This document shows, piece after piece, positions 35,703 through 47,709 of a DNA stretch of 64,000 nucleotides. The position numbers and the translations under genes are program-made. The DNA is taken from NCBI GenBank assembly GCA_032622095.1, contig CP136067.1, positions 43,381,549 through 43,445,548 of the forward strand, written 5' to 3'. The first letter of the stretch is position 1, and each line of letters begins with the position of its first letter. The stretch is from Siphonodentalium dalli (Eukaryota > Mollusca > Scaphopoda > Gadilida > Siphonodentaliidae). A model generated the notes under the pieces. The model was not told the origin of the DNA. It saw only the letters and a program-made list of their open reading frames with translations, and did no database searches.

Positions 35703-36407
35703 TACATGTACCAGCTCAGAAACCAGATCATACAAAGCGTCACTCAATCACCATATCTTGGAGTCATGCTCTCAAACGATATGAAATGGTTGCCACAGAT
35801 AGACAAGATCACGAAGAAGGCTAACAGCACGCTCGGATTCATCAGAAGAAACCTTAGGAAGGCACCGTTCAAGAGTAAATGCGTAGCGTATGAGACACTC
35901 GTAAGATCGTCGCTGGAATACGCAGCCGTCATGTGGGATCCTCACCAGCAGCAGAACATCGACGCCCTGGAGAGAATACAGAGAGGAGCTGTACGGCTCA
36001 TGACCGGCAATTACCAATCGAAGGACATGGCCAAACTGATGAATGACTGCGAGATAAGACCACTCGAAGAAAGAAGGAAAGACCAGAGGCTGGAGCTCTT
36101 TCACAAGATGGATAAGGGGCAGGTGTCGGCTGTAAACACTCAGTGCTTAATTAAACCAAAAAAGGTGGGCAGAAAAATCCGAGCCAAGAAATTTGCAGAT
36201 TTCAGTGCCACAAATATAGTTTCAAAACAGGAATGTAATAATTCACTGTCCTACCGGTAAGAGCCACTGGTGACAAACTCTGCTGAATACTCAAATTCAT
36301 TCTTCCCACGGACAATTATTCAGTGGAACACTCTAAACGAGATGGACGCATGCGAAATTCAAAATAGAACAGCAGCGGACAACTCAACAGTCTCGCAAAG
36401 AACATAA
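35703..36407 (+). pseudogene. LINE reverse transcriptase C-terminal fragment
   Basis: The translation contains SVTQSPYLGVMLSNDMKW, KITKKANSTLGFIRRNLR, SLEYAAVMWDPHQQQNIDAL, ERIQRGAVRLMTGNY and PLEERRKDQRLELFHKM. This is the typical region downstream of the catalytic domain in jockey/CR1-type non-LTR retrotransposons. A TAA at 36258-36260 interrupts the frame. The same frame continues to 36407 with NSFFPRTIIQWNTL, the usual C-terminal end. The polymerase core and endonuclease are missing, so it is a dead 5'-truncated copy nested inside the 34498-41667 element. Confidence 0.88.
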
Positions 36408-37084
36408 TTCTCTCTCTCCCGGCGTTCTATACACATCCGCGAGGATCATACGCCGTACACCATCCAGATCCAGATGCAGGGATTGTCTGTCACAATCCGG
36501 TGGAGAACTTAGTATGTGTTCGACAAGTACTAACAACAGCAGTATGAATATGATTATGTCAACAATAACAACAACAACATCTCTAACACCGTAAGATAAT
36601 GCGTACTAGCACTGTACATTGCGACGACTTCTTCTGAAAACAACCATTGAGTGGAACCGCTTCAAACAGTCAGATGTTGATTCAGGCGATCGGTAATATT
36701 GAATGTCTGAAGGATTTATTAAATATGGATTCTATTTTCTAGACGTTTCATACGAGCGTCGTGGAATCGGATTCTGAACATTGCTGGAGTATTGATCAAG
36801 TAAACCTGACAGTGCGAAGAGCACTTCAGAACTCAATCATAAGCCAACTAGAACAGAGGTCATGTCAACTTACAGGTTGCATTATACATGCATATATTGT
36901 GACCACATAAATGATATATACAACTGCAGTGACTTCTTCATTATTTCAGTATTTGATACCATAACCATGGTCGTTCCATTGTAATCCATACCATAATTTT
37001 TGGTTTTACATAACGGTAGGGTACCGGATTGTTTGGTTACTTATTTTTATTTCGTACTTTGTAGAAAATCATTTATTGGTTTCC

Positions 37085-37215
37085 ATATGGTGTGACATAT
37101 ATGTAGTAACATGGTACGAAATGACCAATTGATTTCCTACATAGTACGAAACGACCAAACAATAAGGTATGAAACTACCAAAAATATGGTACGAAACTAC
37201 CAAAAATATGGTACG
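37085..37215 (+). repeat. ATGGTACGAAAYNACCAA short tandem repeats
   Basis: Five or six units of about 20-28 bases (ATGGTACGAAACTACCAAAA type). Related words recur near 38745. Inside the 7.17-kb element. Confidence 0.7.
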
Positions 37216-37316
37216 AAATGACTTAAGATGATACAAAACTTCCTGTACCCATTTATATATCCTCGGCAAGGGGAACAACGAGACAGTGACCCTGTAGACT
37301 AGCAGCGCCAACATCG

Positions 37317-37435
37317 TTGGTTTGATATTAGGCCCTATATCACCCTGAGGTAACCTCATATCACAATCAGCCTGACGACGAAGGCTGATATGAGGCTACT
37401 GATGACTGAAACCAGGCCTATAATATCAAACCAAC
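37317..37435. repeat. inverted repeat, ~20-bp arms
   Basis: TTGGTTTGATATTAGGCC at the left pairs with GGCCTATAATATCAAACCAA at the right; a second inner pair (CCTCATATCA / TGATATGAGG) extends the structure. Confidence 0.7.
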
Positions 37436-38072
37436 CAAGTAATACCCTACATGTATCTATTAATTACGGTAGTTCGCCTCTTAGTAACAGTGTAATATTG
37501 ACAACTTTTTCTAATGAGTGACATCACAAAAAATTGGTATCTATGCCTATTCTAATAGTGAAATAGAATTACACCATGTCAAAGCCATACCGTGTATTAC
37601 TCAGATCGTGATGTCATAAAATCATACATGTATTACTCTTAATTAGTGATGTCGTAAAATGATATTACTCGATTTAGGGCAAATTGAAGTGATATTCAGC
37701 TAAGTACAAATGGAGTTTGATAACAAGCCATATCGTGCAAAAATGTCATATCTAATTAATAATTTTCTAACAAATTTTGGACCGATATACATTTACCCTG
37801 TAGCCATCTGTAGGAAACTTCCTTCCAAGGGGGTGCTGTCGGAACATACATGTATCAAGGTGGACCCCCTCCCCAATGGGAGACTCGTATCCATGCCCAT
37901 TGGAAATAAATGATAATGTGCAATGGATGAATAGGTTGCTGGCATTTCATACCATGGAAGTTTGACATGGAGATGTTTCGCACCAGGGTTCTGGACATTT
38001 CATACCAGTTCCTGTATCATTTCGACAATTCGTACCTTTGAGTATACCGGTATTATTTAAAAAAAAATGACA

Positions 38073-38522
38073 TTAAAGGTACTCAGTCCGATTCGATGGT
38101 TCCCATATCATCATATTTCAACAACAACAACAACAACAACAACAACATTTTTTGAAATGCCACTTCGTTTACCAGAATCGATTAATGCCCCAAAAATAAT
38201 TCTAACCAGTCAAATATAGTATACAATTGCCCAAAACCTGTTATTTATCAATATTTTGTTCAATGAAATTTTGCGGGTTTGTCAAATATCTGACACAACA
38301 AAAGCCACTTGCTTTTTGAGTTATCCATCTTCATCCGTCCTCTTTCGACTTTTTATTGGGCCACTAAAAATTATCGATGGTAAAAAATAATAGATTTCAA
38401 AAATCGATATCTGATCATTCTCAGCTTTGATGGGTTGGTTCCTCAACTCAAATCACATATGTTTTACCCGAAGCCAAGGAAATAGTAATATTCAAGCGTT
38501 AATTCGGATTATGCATCTTTAA
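38073..38522. mobile_element. TTAA element (family F, copy 4)
   Basis: TTAAAGGTACTCAGTCCGAT at the left and ATTCGGATTATGCATCTTTAA at the right, with TTAA on both sides. A (CAA)n run of about 30 bases lies near 38119. Nested in the 7.17-kb element. Confidence 0.85.
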
Positions 38523-39104
38523 CTTTGTCGCGACAATTTCAATTGGTTCATTTTGTTTCGAAAAAAAAGAAGAAATAAATATGTTAACATGTAAATGTTG
38601 GGTTGTCATCATCACGAACGTTAAATCATGATTATGTTCACTCTCATTAAGTTAACACGATTAATATAATTTTTCAAATGTACGAATGACCATTCATCAT
38701 TTTTGGGAATCAATGAAACATACCAATATATGGTGTGAAATGACCAAAAACATGGTACGAAACAATTAAATGTGTCATTCAAATCAAGGGTACAAACTGT
38801 CCATAGTAGGAAAAGTCGTTTGGGCCATCCAACAGACCTGGGTGAATCGCTTGGGCGATCGGTTTCCACAGTAAGGATGCATCTTGGAAGAGGGGAGTCA
38901 ATCTAATTAACTGTTATCTATAACCAATACTTAAAAACAATAACAATTTATTCTGATTTCTTTTGAAACACACAGAATAATTATTTACTGAGAATATTCA
39001 ATATAAACATGTACAAATTCTCAAACAAAGGGAATTTCAATGTTCAAGAAATTTAGAGTCCCCTCTTACTATGGGAGGCCCTTTTCACATTTATTATTTT
39101 TTTG

Positions 39105-39262
39105 CGCTCAAGCACAAATATTAAGCTTAAACTTAAATAATTTGGGCTTAAGCGAATGTCATTTGCGCTTAAGCACAAATATGTGTCTATCAATTTGTTT
39201 GCGCTTAAGTGAAAATCATATGCGCTTAAGTGTAAATGCTTTGCGCTTAAGCGCAAATACCT
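39105..39262. repeat. tandem palindromic TTTGCGCTTAAGCGCAAAT units
   Basis: Six degenerate copies of an ~18-bp palindrome centred on CTTAAG, spaced by 10-15 bases. Similar units continue at 40200-40262, so the family Q copy at 39761 and the duplication before it probably split one array. Confidence 0.75.
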
Positions 39263-39370
39263 AACACTCCTTTACTTCCCTCTGATTGTGAATGATGGAG
39301 TCCATCTCATAGTATATTATTATGGGCCCATAGTAGTAGCCGATACAGACTCGAAAGTTGAAAAGTCAAA

Positions 39371-39735
39371 AGCATCTCTGTCTCTGGTGTCCCAAAAATT
39401 GGTGCCTCATTCCCAAAGCTCTAGTATATTTTATTAAAGGGACATCTCCTGCACAAATATATACCATTTCCATGGTCATAGAAGGGGAATTAGGGGTTAC
39501 TGGTGGCTTGCTTCCCTCGTGGTGTACATGTACTTATTGAATAGAAATAGGGGAAAAACATATTTTCATATTATCAGCATCCCTGTCCCTAAGAATTTGT
39601 GCCTCCATCCCAGAGATCCATTACATTTTATAAAAGAGACATATCATGTACAGATACATGTATATACCATTTCCATTGGCATAAAAGGTACTGGTATCTA
39701 GGGATCACTGGGGATTGCTTCCCTTGTATGATGGG
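39371..39735 (+). repeat. direct duplication, ~225-bp offset
   Basis: GCATCTCTGTCTCTGGTGTC, TATATACCATTTCCATGGTC and GGCTTGCTTCCCT in the first copy match GCATCCCTGTCCCTAAGAAT, TATATACCATTTCCATTGGC and GATTGCTTCCCTTG in the second. Confidence 0.7.
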
Positions 39736-39760
39736 CCTACAGGTATATAGACTTGAGTGC

Positions 39761-40205
39761 AAGCCTGCAAATAGCGTGTCTGTCATTTGTAGAATGAGGT
39801 CCCCAGAGGGTGAATTTAGTGACGCTACACCGCATAGTGGGATAGCATCACTAAATTTACCCTCTGGGGGCCTCATTCTGCTTAGGGCCCTCAACTGCTA
39901 TGGCAGTCCTAGGATAAGATTGAAGTTCCCCAGTTGAAGTTGGTGATTTTCACCCATTTGGAGCCTCGATTATGGATTTTATCTTCTGCAAATTAGGGGA
40001 TATAGAAACTTCCCAGATGGGAAAACGTAACTAAAAACAATGTTAATTTGATACCATAGTTACTTCCCAGAAAATGAGGCCTAAGCAGAATGAGGTCCCC
40101 AGAGGGTGAATTTAGTTATGCTAGCCCGCTATGCAGGGTAGCATCACTAAATTCACCATCTGTGGACCTCATTCTGCAAATGACAGACACGCTATTTGCA
40201 GGCTT
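39761..40205. mobile_element. AAGCCTG inverted-repeat MITE (family Q, copy 2)
   Basis: AAGCCTGCAAATAGCGTGTC and TGTCATTTGTAGAATGAGGT at the left; the complement ends GCTATTTGCAGGCTT at the right. Inside, two inverted ACTAAATTYACC/GGTGAATTTAGT pairs make further hairpins. Nested in the 7.17-kb element. Confidence 0.82.
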
Positions 40206-41819
40206 AAGCGCAAATGATTTGTGATTAAACGTAAAATATTTGCACTTAGGCGCAAAAATTCATAAGTAATTGTATGTCATAATTTGCAAAGTTCTGTCCA
40301 ATTCTTGGATCATACGAATGACATATATTCATTGCTCCAATTATCTCTTAACATGAGCAATACAAAATGAAGTCACATTTCCGAACCAGTTCCATACAGC
40401 AGAACCTCATCTAGAAGATATTAGCGAAAAAACGTCAAATTCCCTCTTTCAGCTGTCATTTTGACGACCATCTTGGGCGGGGAGTTCCAATTTTACCCTT
40501 AAAATGTGGCATTATATCTCTCAGAGTCATACGAACTGAATATGCCTAATTTTAAATCGTATATTTCATGGTGAGATTAATTGCGACATTTATTAAATAA
40601 TATAATCACGAAATTTAACGCTCTATAAATTTGGAAAACCCCTTAAAAAGAGGGGTTAAAGTGAAATTTCAGCGTGGCTCCATATCTAATATAAAAGAAG
40701 ATGTACATATGTGCAAAGTTTCATGCTTTAGTAACAATTTGAACAACTGCCTTGAAAATTTGACTTAATCTACTCCACTATATGTCCTATATATTATAGT
40801 GAATATTTATCGTCGTTTGATTTGCACCGAGTGAACTGATATTCCAAATCGTCACATCGACATGACATTGGGAACTCCCATTTTATTTCTATATTTCTGA
40901 CGTCACGGATTTTGCGAACAAAATTGGTGGCCAGCGCCCCTAGCGTTAATTTACGAATTGCTTATAGGTTTGTGTTTTAATCATTAATTTCAAATGAGCT
41001 CATTGGTTTGACCTGAAATAGTTGATTCCGCTATTAGATATTAGTTTGATAACGATAATCATTGATCGTGGGAAATAGTATATTGGTTTAAAATATGTCT
41101 ATTGATTATTAGTTTTACAATAAGGTCTATTAATTTTACAATAAGTTATTAGTTTTACAATAAGTTAATGACGGTTTTAGATATAGGTTTTACAATAAGT
41201 TATTAGTTTTACAATAAGGTCTATTAATTTTACAATAGGTTATTAGTTTTACAATAAGTTAATTACGGTTTTATTTATTAGTTTTACAATGAGTTATTAG
41301 TTTTACAATAAGGTCCATTAGTTTGATAACGATAATCACTGATCGTGAGAAATCGTCTATTGGTTTGAAATATGGCTATTGCAACGGAATGTACGTTTAC
41401 TGAATATGAGCAAAGCTGTATTAATTGTTTGTTATTATATATTAGTTGAACAATGAATACTATTAAATTAAAATAGAACATTAATTTTGCATCGGTCAAC
41501 GTTGATTGTGAATCTATATCTGTTAACACGTAATTGTCTCTTATTGAATCAAAGAACGACCATTGGTTTGAAAATGGAGACTATTGTTTTGAAATAGATT
41601 GTAGTTGTTTTTACAAACCACCATTAACTTTTATTTCATGTAATTTCCGACCGAATGGCTGCCCATAGTGAAGGGATGCATTGTCGCGGTCTTTGACGTC
41701 AGAGCTATTCGAGGAAAAATGAGTGTCAGCATGAAACATTCAGGAATTGATTATGGTCGCTTTATAACAACAAACGCCAATATTTGAATATGTTTTAGAT
41801 ATACGGGTGCACATGTACT

Positions 41820-42330
41820 GTCTTCATAGATCATGTCCTGAATATCTAACGCACGTAGAGATCATATTCCACCAGTACAAAGCCTGGTAACTTTTTGAAG
41901 TTTTGACAGGGAAAAATAACGCGGGGAATATATTACTTATATATATAGCTACTACCTGTTCCGTAATAATGTTCTTCACTGCATGTGAAGGTCCCAACTG
42001 AAAATTGCACGATTCAAGTGACCTTGTGAGCGATTTTGATTTGCGTCGCTAACAAGTATTAAATTATTCCTGGGTAATTAATTTAATGTTTATTGGCTCG
42101 CAAAAGTCAAAGAAAAGCATGCAATATCGAGCTGGAACCACCCACTAGTGTGAAGTAGATTATTGAGGAACAAGTATTAACAAAGAGACATAGTCCCTGT
42201 CTTGTTTGTTCAATGTTATATAGTTCCCTGTCAGAACGGATCAGAACATCAATAAGTTCCCATGCTTCGTACTGGTAGAATATGATCCCCACGGGCGTTA
42301 GCAAGAGTAGAGATTCATGGCATGATCTAC
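41820..42330. mobile_element. inverted-repeat element of unknown type (family P, copy 1)
   Basis: The left arm AGAGATCATATTCCACCAGT and the right arm ACTGGTAGAATATGATCCCC are complementary, with TTTTGACAGGGAA / TTCCCTGTCAGAA inside. The right arm read on the minus strand encodes LTPVGIIFYQYEAW and SDRELYNIEQTRQG without a stop over 65 codons. The left arm on the plus strand encodes a matching LTHVEIIFHQYKAW. Related sequence lies at 47775-48660. No family recognised. Confidence 0.6.
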
Positions 42331-44528
42331 TGTCTTCATATCTACCCGGCTCGTTTGTTCGGCCGCCAGAAACCCACGGGAGGTTAGCGAAGCTGTGATA
42401 ACTTGACTGACTCCGTTAACTATCCAGCTTCAATCTCAACTGCATGCACGGCCATTTCCGCGTTCACATGGAAATAACCTCTCCCATAAATAGACGCCAT
42501 ATTCGCGAAATGCTACATTGCACATCCCTCGTAATAAGGCGATGACCTTGACTCAGTATTGCAGTCCGTATCCCCGCACCCTTCTTGTTTTATCTTTACC
42601 CCACTCAATTTCTTCCTTGTTGTGTCTCTCAACTTTTAAGCAAAGTCAACACGAAAAAAGTGGCCGCGTAGACAAGACAAGATGGCGTCCAACATGGCCG
42701 CCGTTTTTTTCAGACAGGTCAGTTTGAAGCAAATTATAGGGTGAAAATTTTGTCAAATTTATACAAATGTACATATTTTTGTGAAGCTAAGATATAATGC
42801 CACCCTTTTCCCGTCCCAGATGGCCACTAAAAGGCAGACGGAAGTAGAAATTCTGTCGTTTTTTTCACTAATATCTTCTATATCATTTTCTGCTGTTTGG
42901 AACTGGTTGATAATTGTGACTTTATTTTGTTATTGTTAATCGACCATTGGAGCAATGAAATATTTCATTCATGGGTCCCATCCCCTTCCGATCAGTCAAA
43001 AATTTATATTACATTACATAACTCGGTTTAAATTTTCACCAAAAATGACAATTGGGATTCTAGTTATTTATCAACAAGGAATGAGCAGAACTGCACAACA
43101 TAAGTGATGCATACCATTACTTATGGATTTTCCAACTCACTGGGACCAAAATTGTGACTTTGGCTTAAAAAGGCGGCCAAACAATGGAAAGTGGTAGATT
43201 TATATAACCCCAGCGTGCCCTGCAATCGCGTACAAGATGTGGTTCATGAATAAAATCGACCAATACGCCTTATATACATTGAATACTAAAAGTACTGTTG
43301 CATCTTGGTTAATTGTTACTATTTAAACCACTGACATTACAAGAAATATTGTTTTTTTTTTCTATCTCAACTTGACATCAAAATCGTCAAAAATTCACTT
43401 TTCAGGTTTGGACAATTTTTCAAAACCAAAATAGAACTATCTTTGGTATCAATTGTGCTTATTATTTGATTTGTCACACGGTCGTGTTTAGACAAAACTA
43501 CTCAAGATGGCTTGCAAAATGGCAACCAAATTTGGTAAAATGTTGATTTCTCAAATATATTCCGAAAATTATTCTCTGTTGTTTAGAAAATGTAACAAAT
43601 TGTGACTCACTTGGTTATTAAACATGTTACTTAATCAACTGTCATCTAAATGATATGTTCTGGTTGTCCTAGTACATTATGAGGCATGGCAAATTCATTT
43701 TAAGTGACGCAGTATGGATTTTTCCCGAAAACTCCTGTGGGATTGTGGCCATGTTTATGAACGGAAATGGGCAGATCGTTGAAACGGAACTGAGAGGGAA
43801 TATATTATTTGGTTACTCTGGCCCATTAACATAAAAAATCTGGCTATTTAACATCAAAATTGATCACTTATTGTCAGGAAAACAGTGTCCTCCAGTGTGC
43901 ATATAAAACGTCAGCAGGATGGAGAACACTCTAACATTACCTCTCTATCGACTAACATATCCTCGACTTATTGTGGAAAGCTATAGTCACACAAAAGTAC
44001 ACATGTACAACCCATGAAAATACAGTCACTCCATATATACATGAACACCACAGCAATGACCATGTGCCACTCGCTTTATATACGTACACCTCACCCATGT
44101 CCATACAGCCAACAAACGGTCATACGACGGTCCTATCCTATCCTATCCAGTATTGCTAACGATATAGGCACGGATTTATCGGCGAAGAATTCAACTTTCA
44201 ATCAATACCACAAACTCCCATCAGAACCATTCATATACATAGCATTTGATAAATTTTTAACCACCGAATATTGTCTCCGGAGAGCGTAAATTCTCAGTTT
44301 GATCCTGCTCAGTAGCAATGGCCGACATGTGTCTCTAATTCACTACCCGCACGGCTTACTATCATACAAAATCGGTTAAACGATCAACTAAACATCTGGA
44401 ACTTAGTGATTTTTTGTCAGCTAATAATTTATTTACTCATACAAATCAACACATCGTCAGTAAACAATTTTTATAGAGGCGAAATCTGTTGATAATCTGT
44501 CTAATTTTGTTTTCATTATTTTTGTTAC
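42331..44528. other. no gene confirmed
   Basis: The only gene-like signal is ATGGCGTCCAACATGGCCGC at 42682 followed by CAGGTCAGT. It may be a tiny first exon or one of the many AAGATGGC repeat words. The frame at 44014-44289 is unrecognised. Confidence 0.4.
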
Positions 44529-44666
44529 ATCCACGCAGCTCCTCATTTTAATATTCATTATGACCTGACCTTTCCATGACTGCCATAGTAGAAACAGCCA
44601 ATCACCGCTCAGTATTAGAATCGAGGTCAGGTCGTAATGAATATTAAAATGAGGAGCTGCGTGGAT
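44529..44666. repeat. 138-bp hairpin
   Basis: ATCCACGCAGCTCCTCATTT, TAATATTCATTATGACCTGACCT at the left and the complement AGGTCAGGTCGTAATGAATA to CTGCGTGGAT at the right. Arms are about 43 bp with one mismatch. It abuts the microsatellite at 44667. Confidence 0.85.
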
Positions 44667-45056
44667 CGATGATGATGATGATGGTGACGCGGATGACCAT
44701 GATAATGTTGATGGTGATGATGATGATGAAGTCGAAGATGAGGAAGATAGGGATATTGTTGTTTATGATGATGATGATGATGATGATTATCATGCTGGTG
44801 GTGGTGGTGGTGGTGGTGACGGTGATGATGATGATGATGATGGTGAGGATGATGATGATGATGGTGATGGCGATGATGATTATGGTGATGGTGATGATGA
44901 TGATGATGATGATGATGGTGACGCGGATGACCATGATAATGTTGATGCTGATGATGATGACGATGATGTCGAAGATGAGGAAGATAGGGATATTGTTGTT
45001 TATGATGATGATTATGATTATTACCATGATGGTGGTGGTGGTGATGGTGATCTTGT
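44667..45056. repeat. (GAT/GGT)n compound microsatellite with a duplicated insert
   Basis: GATGATGATGATG runs with TGGTGGTGG blocks. A longer unit, GACGCGGATGACCATGATAA to GATAGGGATATTGTTG, occurs twice (44685 and 44920). Frames on both strands stay open (poly-His, poly-Met/Ile) and are artefacts. Confidence 0.93.
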
Positions 45057-45242
45057 AGATCCCACATTACACATAATACGTGTACTTCGTGCACGAATTT
45101 GTTCACAGAAGTATGCAGACATAATTATAATAGGGTACGATCACGGCGGTTTCATATGCCGCGTTAACTGATGTTGAACACAGGGATAGTTAGTGTTCAT
45201 TCCTTTAGTTTGCGAGAGTGCGTTGTACAACAACCACAGTTG

Positions 45243-47112
45243 TGAATGAACGAATGAATGAATGCTTTATTTCAGTCTCAGCCATTTTCACATGGGACAA
45301 GAGACAATTATTTACACTATTTACACATAGAACAAACATTGGCTGTTCACAGAAACATTACGAAACAGATATCATATATTTAATATTCAACTGTAACATC
45401 GTACAGCTACATGTAATGCAGTGGACTAAACAAACATGCAACATTAAATAACATACACACCGAACATATACAATATATGCAAACGAGTACAGCTAAAAAT
45501 ACAATAGTATACCTTATTTTCGTTGAAAAACATGGGGCTTAGATCTTAATCAGCCTTCATGCATATGTGCGCCCTGATTATAGGAAATGTTTCAAACCTA
45601 GTTTTATAAAAAATGCCAAATTGTTCAATATCACAGGGCTGGTCGACCTAAGCATTTCGAATAAAAGTTCTCTCGACGTTGCGTCATTACATGACTTCGG
45701 AATTTCTCGCGCAAATTTGCGGACACATAAATATAAAATGAAATTCATCACATATCATTGCGCTGCAAAGCGAGCAAGAACTGTCTTTGTTATTACTTTT
45801 ATGTTTGCTTTTCCGTTTTCTCCACCTACCGGTCTCAATACCCAATTTATGATCGGATGTTCGTATTTTCTGAACGTGGATAATGTCAAATGGCGTGTAT
45901 GGTGTTCGTATGGTGCCAACTCAATGAGGGTTGTGATTTCAGATGTTTATAAAACTCCACTCTTTCCGAGGAACCAACATCGTTACGCCATTGGATTCTA
46001 AACTCTTCAATTAGCGTTGCAATAAAACTTCTAAAGGAGCTGCACGATATAGGAGTTTGGTTAACCCAGTTATCATTAATATTCGCAGATTGGATAACTC
46101 CTGAAATATACAATCAATACATCTTACGTGTTTAACAGTAAGTTATAGAGTACTGATGTGATACCATTATCTTTCTTGACAATTCGACACCAGTATGAGA
46201 TAATTCTCTTCATGATCTCGATAAATAGTGGCCATCGGCCTAATTCGCCATACACCATATAGCTTGCATGGGGTGCTGCTTTTCATATTCGTCAATGTTT
46301 TACAAATTGCAAGGTGTACCGTCTCAATATGGCGAATATTTTCAAATCTCAAATTACTAAACCGTACAATAAAATAGTTGGACTAAGTAGTCAAAAAGTT
46401 TCAAAGACAAATCGATAAATAAATGAAGATTTCGACAGTAGCCTTTGTGCTAGTTTGTTTGACTGCTCGGCAAAATCTACCTTTAAAGAACAAATCAATA
46501 CCAAGGTAGGCAAATTCGTCAACGATATCGAGTTCGTTGCCATACAAGTTGAACCTTGGGAGTATTTGGAGACGTTTATTGACAAAAAAACACGACCTTT
46601 GTCTTTTGTTTGTTGACGGAAAGCTCCCACGATTCGCAATAGTCTGCAAATGCGTCAATCGATCTCTGCATATCTTTAGTATTATCCGAAAATAGAGCGG
46701 TGTCATCAGCATACAATACACACCAAAGTTTGAGGTAGCAACCAATCTGTTTAGAGACTTGATCTTTCAAATATTTGAGTCTATCAAACTTTCTAAACAA
46801 TCTTCAAGATCATTCAAATACATAGAAAAGAGTAAAGGTGACAAGTTAATTCCTTGTTTAACACCAATATTAGAGAGGGGAATACTCAGATCTTAAATCA
46901 CCTTTTAATACGCAAGATGCGTTGATTGATACATATTACGAATAACATTGAAGATCCTACCGTGTAAGCCATTTCATAACAGCTTGGCCCATAGGCCCAA
47001 CTCCAAACAGTATATAATGCTTTTTTTTAAATCTATAAAAGCACAATAGAGTTTTCGCCCGTTCTGTAAATAAATTTCTGTCAGACTGTACAAAATAAAG
47101 ATATTGTCTATG
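45243..47112 (-). pseudogene. 5'-truncated LINE, reverse transcriptase to 3' tail
   Basis: Read on the minus strand from about 47112: IFILYSLTEIYLQNGRKLYC with AFIDLKK, then IFNVIRNMYQS, IGVKQGINLSPLLFSMYLND, LYADDTALFSDN (the catalytic YADD), SVNKQKTKVVFF, LYGNELDIVDEFAYLGI, a C-terminal part with QWRNDVG and KIRTSDHKLGIETGRW, and a Cys/His cluster CSLCSAMICDEFHFIFMC. The pieces lie in order but in different frames, with several frameshifts. The 3' end reads GAAATAAAGCATTCATTCAT, an AATAAA signal with an (ATTC)n tail. The plus-strand frame at 45567-46001 is its antisense shadow. Jockey/CR1-like by motif; clade uncertain. Confidence 0.88.
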
Positions 47113-47310
47113 GTGGATCTATGTAGTCAGTAAAACAATCAATATCACCAATAACATATAATTAATTTAAGTAAGGAACGGCGGATTCAAATTGGTAATT
47201 GATTTTGACCGCAAAATTCAGAAAACTGTGCTTGAACCCCGAACAGTTTGCTGAATTTTTCTTGCGGTCGAAAACAAATGGCGTACACATTGAATCTGCT
47301 GTTCCGTTTC

Positions 47311-47709
47311 TTAACCCTTTACCCAACAAACCGGCCAAAACCGGCCAAAACCGGCCAAATAAAGCTTCAACAGCCTAAAATATCTTCGGTCTGTCTCAAT
47401 AGAACCATACAAATATGGATATCATTGGAACCGGCTCCTTGACCACATTGTGATAGTTACAGTTAGCCCTGTGCCAATGCATTCTCTTATATATGCGAGT
47501 CGACCATAGGTCGCCTCGCATATATAAGAGAATGCATTGGCCTAAAAAAAATCTTGTTTTACCATTTTTTCTTACATTCTTTAACAATTTTATAATTTGT
47601 AATGTGTTAAGCCAATGCATTCTCTTATATATGCGAGGCGACCTATGGTCGACTCGCATATATAAGAGAATACATTGGCACAGGGCCCTTCTGTTGGGTA
47701 AAGGGTTAA
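47311..47709. mobile_element. double-hairpin TTAA MITE (family A, copy 4)
   Basis: TTAACCCTTTACCCAACAAA at the left with three CCGGCCAAAA units, and TTCTGTTGGGTAAAGGGTTAA at the right. Both ~68-base hairpins are complete. Confidence 0.9.

Larger units (their letters stand above)
34498..41667. mobile_element. 7.17-kb element with ~0.8-0.9-kb inverted repeats and 6-bp target duplication
   Basis: The left end TATGGGCAGCCATTCGGTCG (34498) and the right end CGACCGAATGGCTGCCCATA (ends 41667) are exact complements. GTGAAG flanks both (34492-34497, 41668-41673). The arms can be followed through matching blocks: AATGTTGACCGATGCAAAAT, ATAAACGTACATTCCGTT, and AACGCTAGG with CCGTGACGTCA, that is 34498 to about 35400 and about 40890 to 41667. 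The left arm carries 82-bp tandem units; the right arm carries an ATTAGTTTTACAATAAG array. The interior holds only nested repeats and a LINE fragment, with no transposase, polymerase or integrase. Long arms with subrepeats resemble foldback elements (inference). Confidence 0.85.

Noticed and set aside
34498-41667. Polinton/Maverick identity for the long-inverted-repeat element (they also make 6-bp duplications)
   Set aside because: Ends are TATGGG and not AG, the length is half of typical, and there is no polymerase, integrase or capsid-like frame.
44627-45106. 159-codon His-rich frame and its overlapping frames on both strands
   Set aside because: They are readings of a (GAT/GGT)n microsatellite; every frame is open.
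45567-46001. 144-codon plus-strand frame starting MRPDYRKCF
   Set aside because: It is antisense to the C-terminal part of a decayed LINE whose motifs read correctly on the minus strand.
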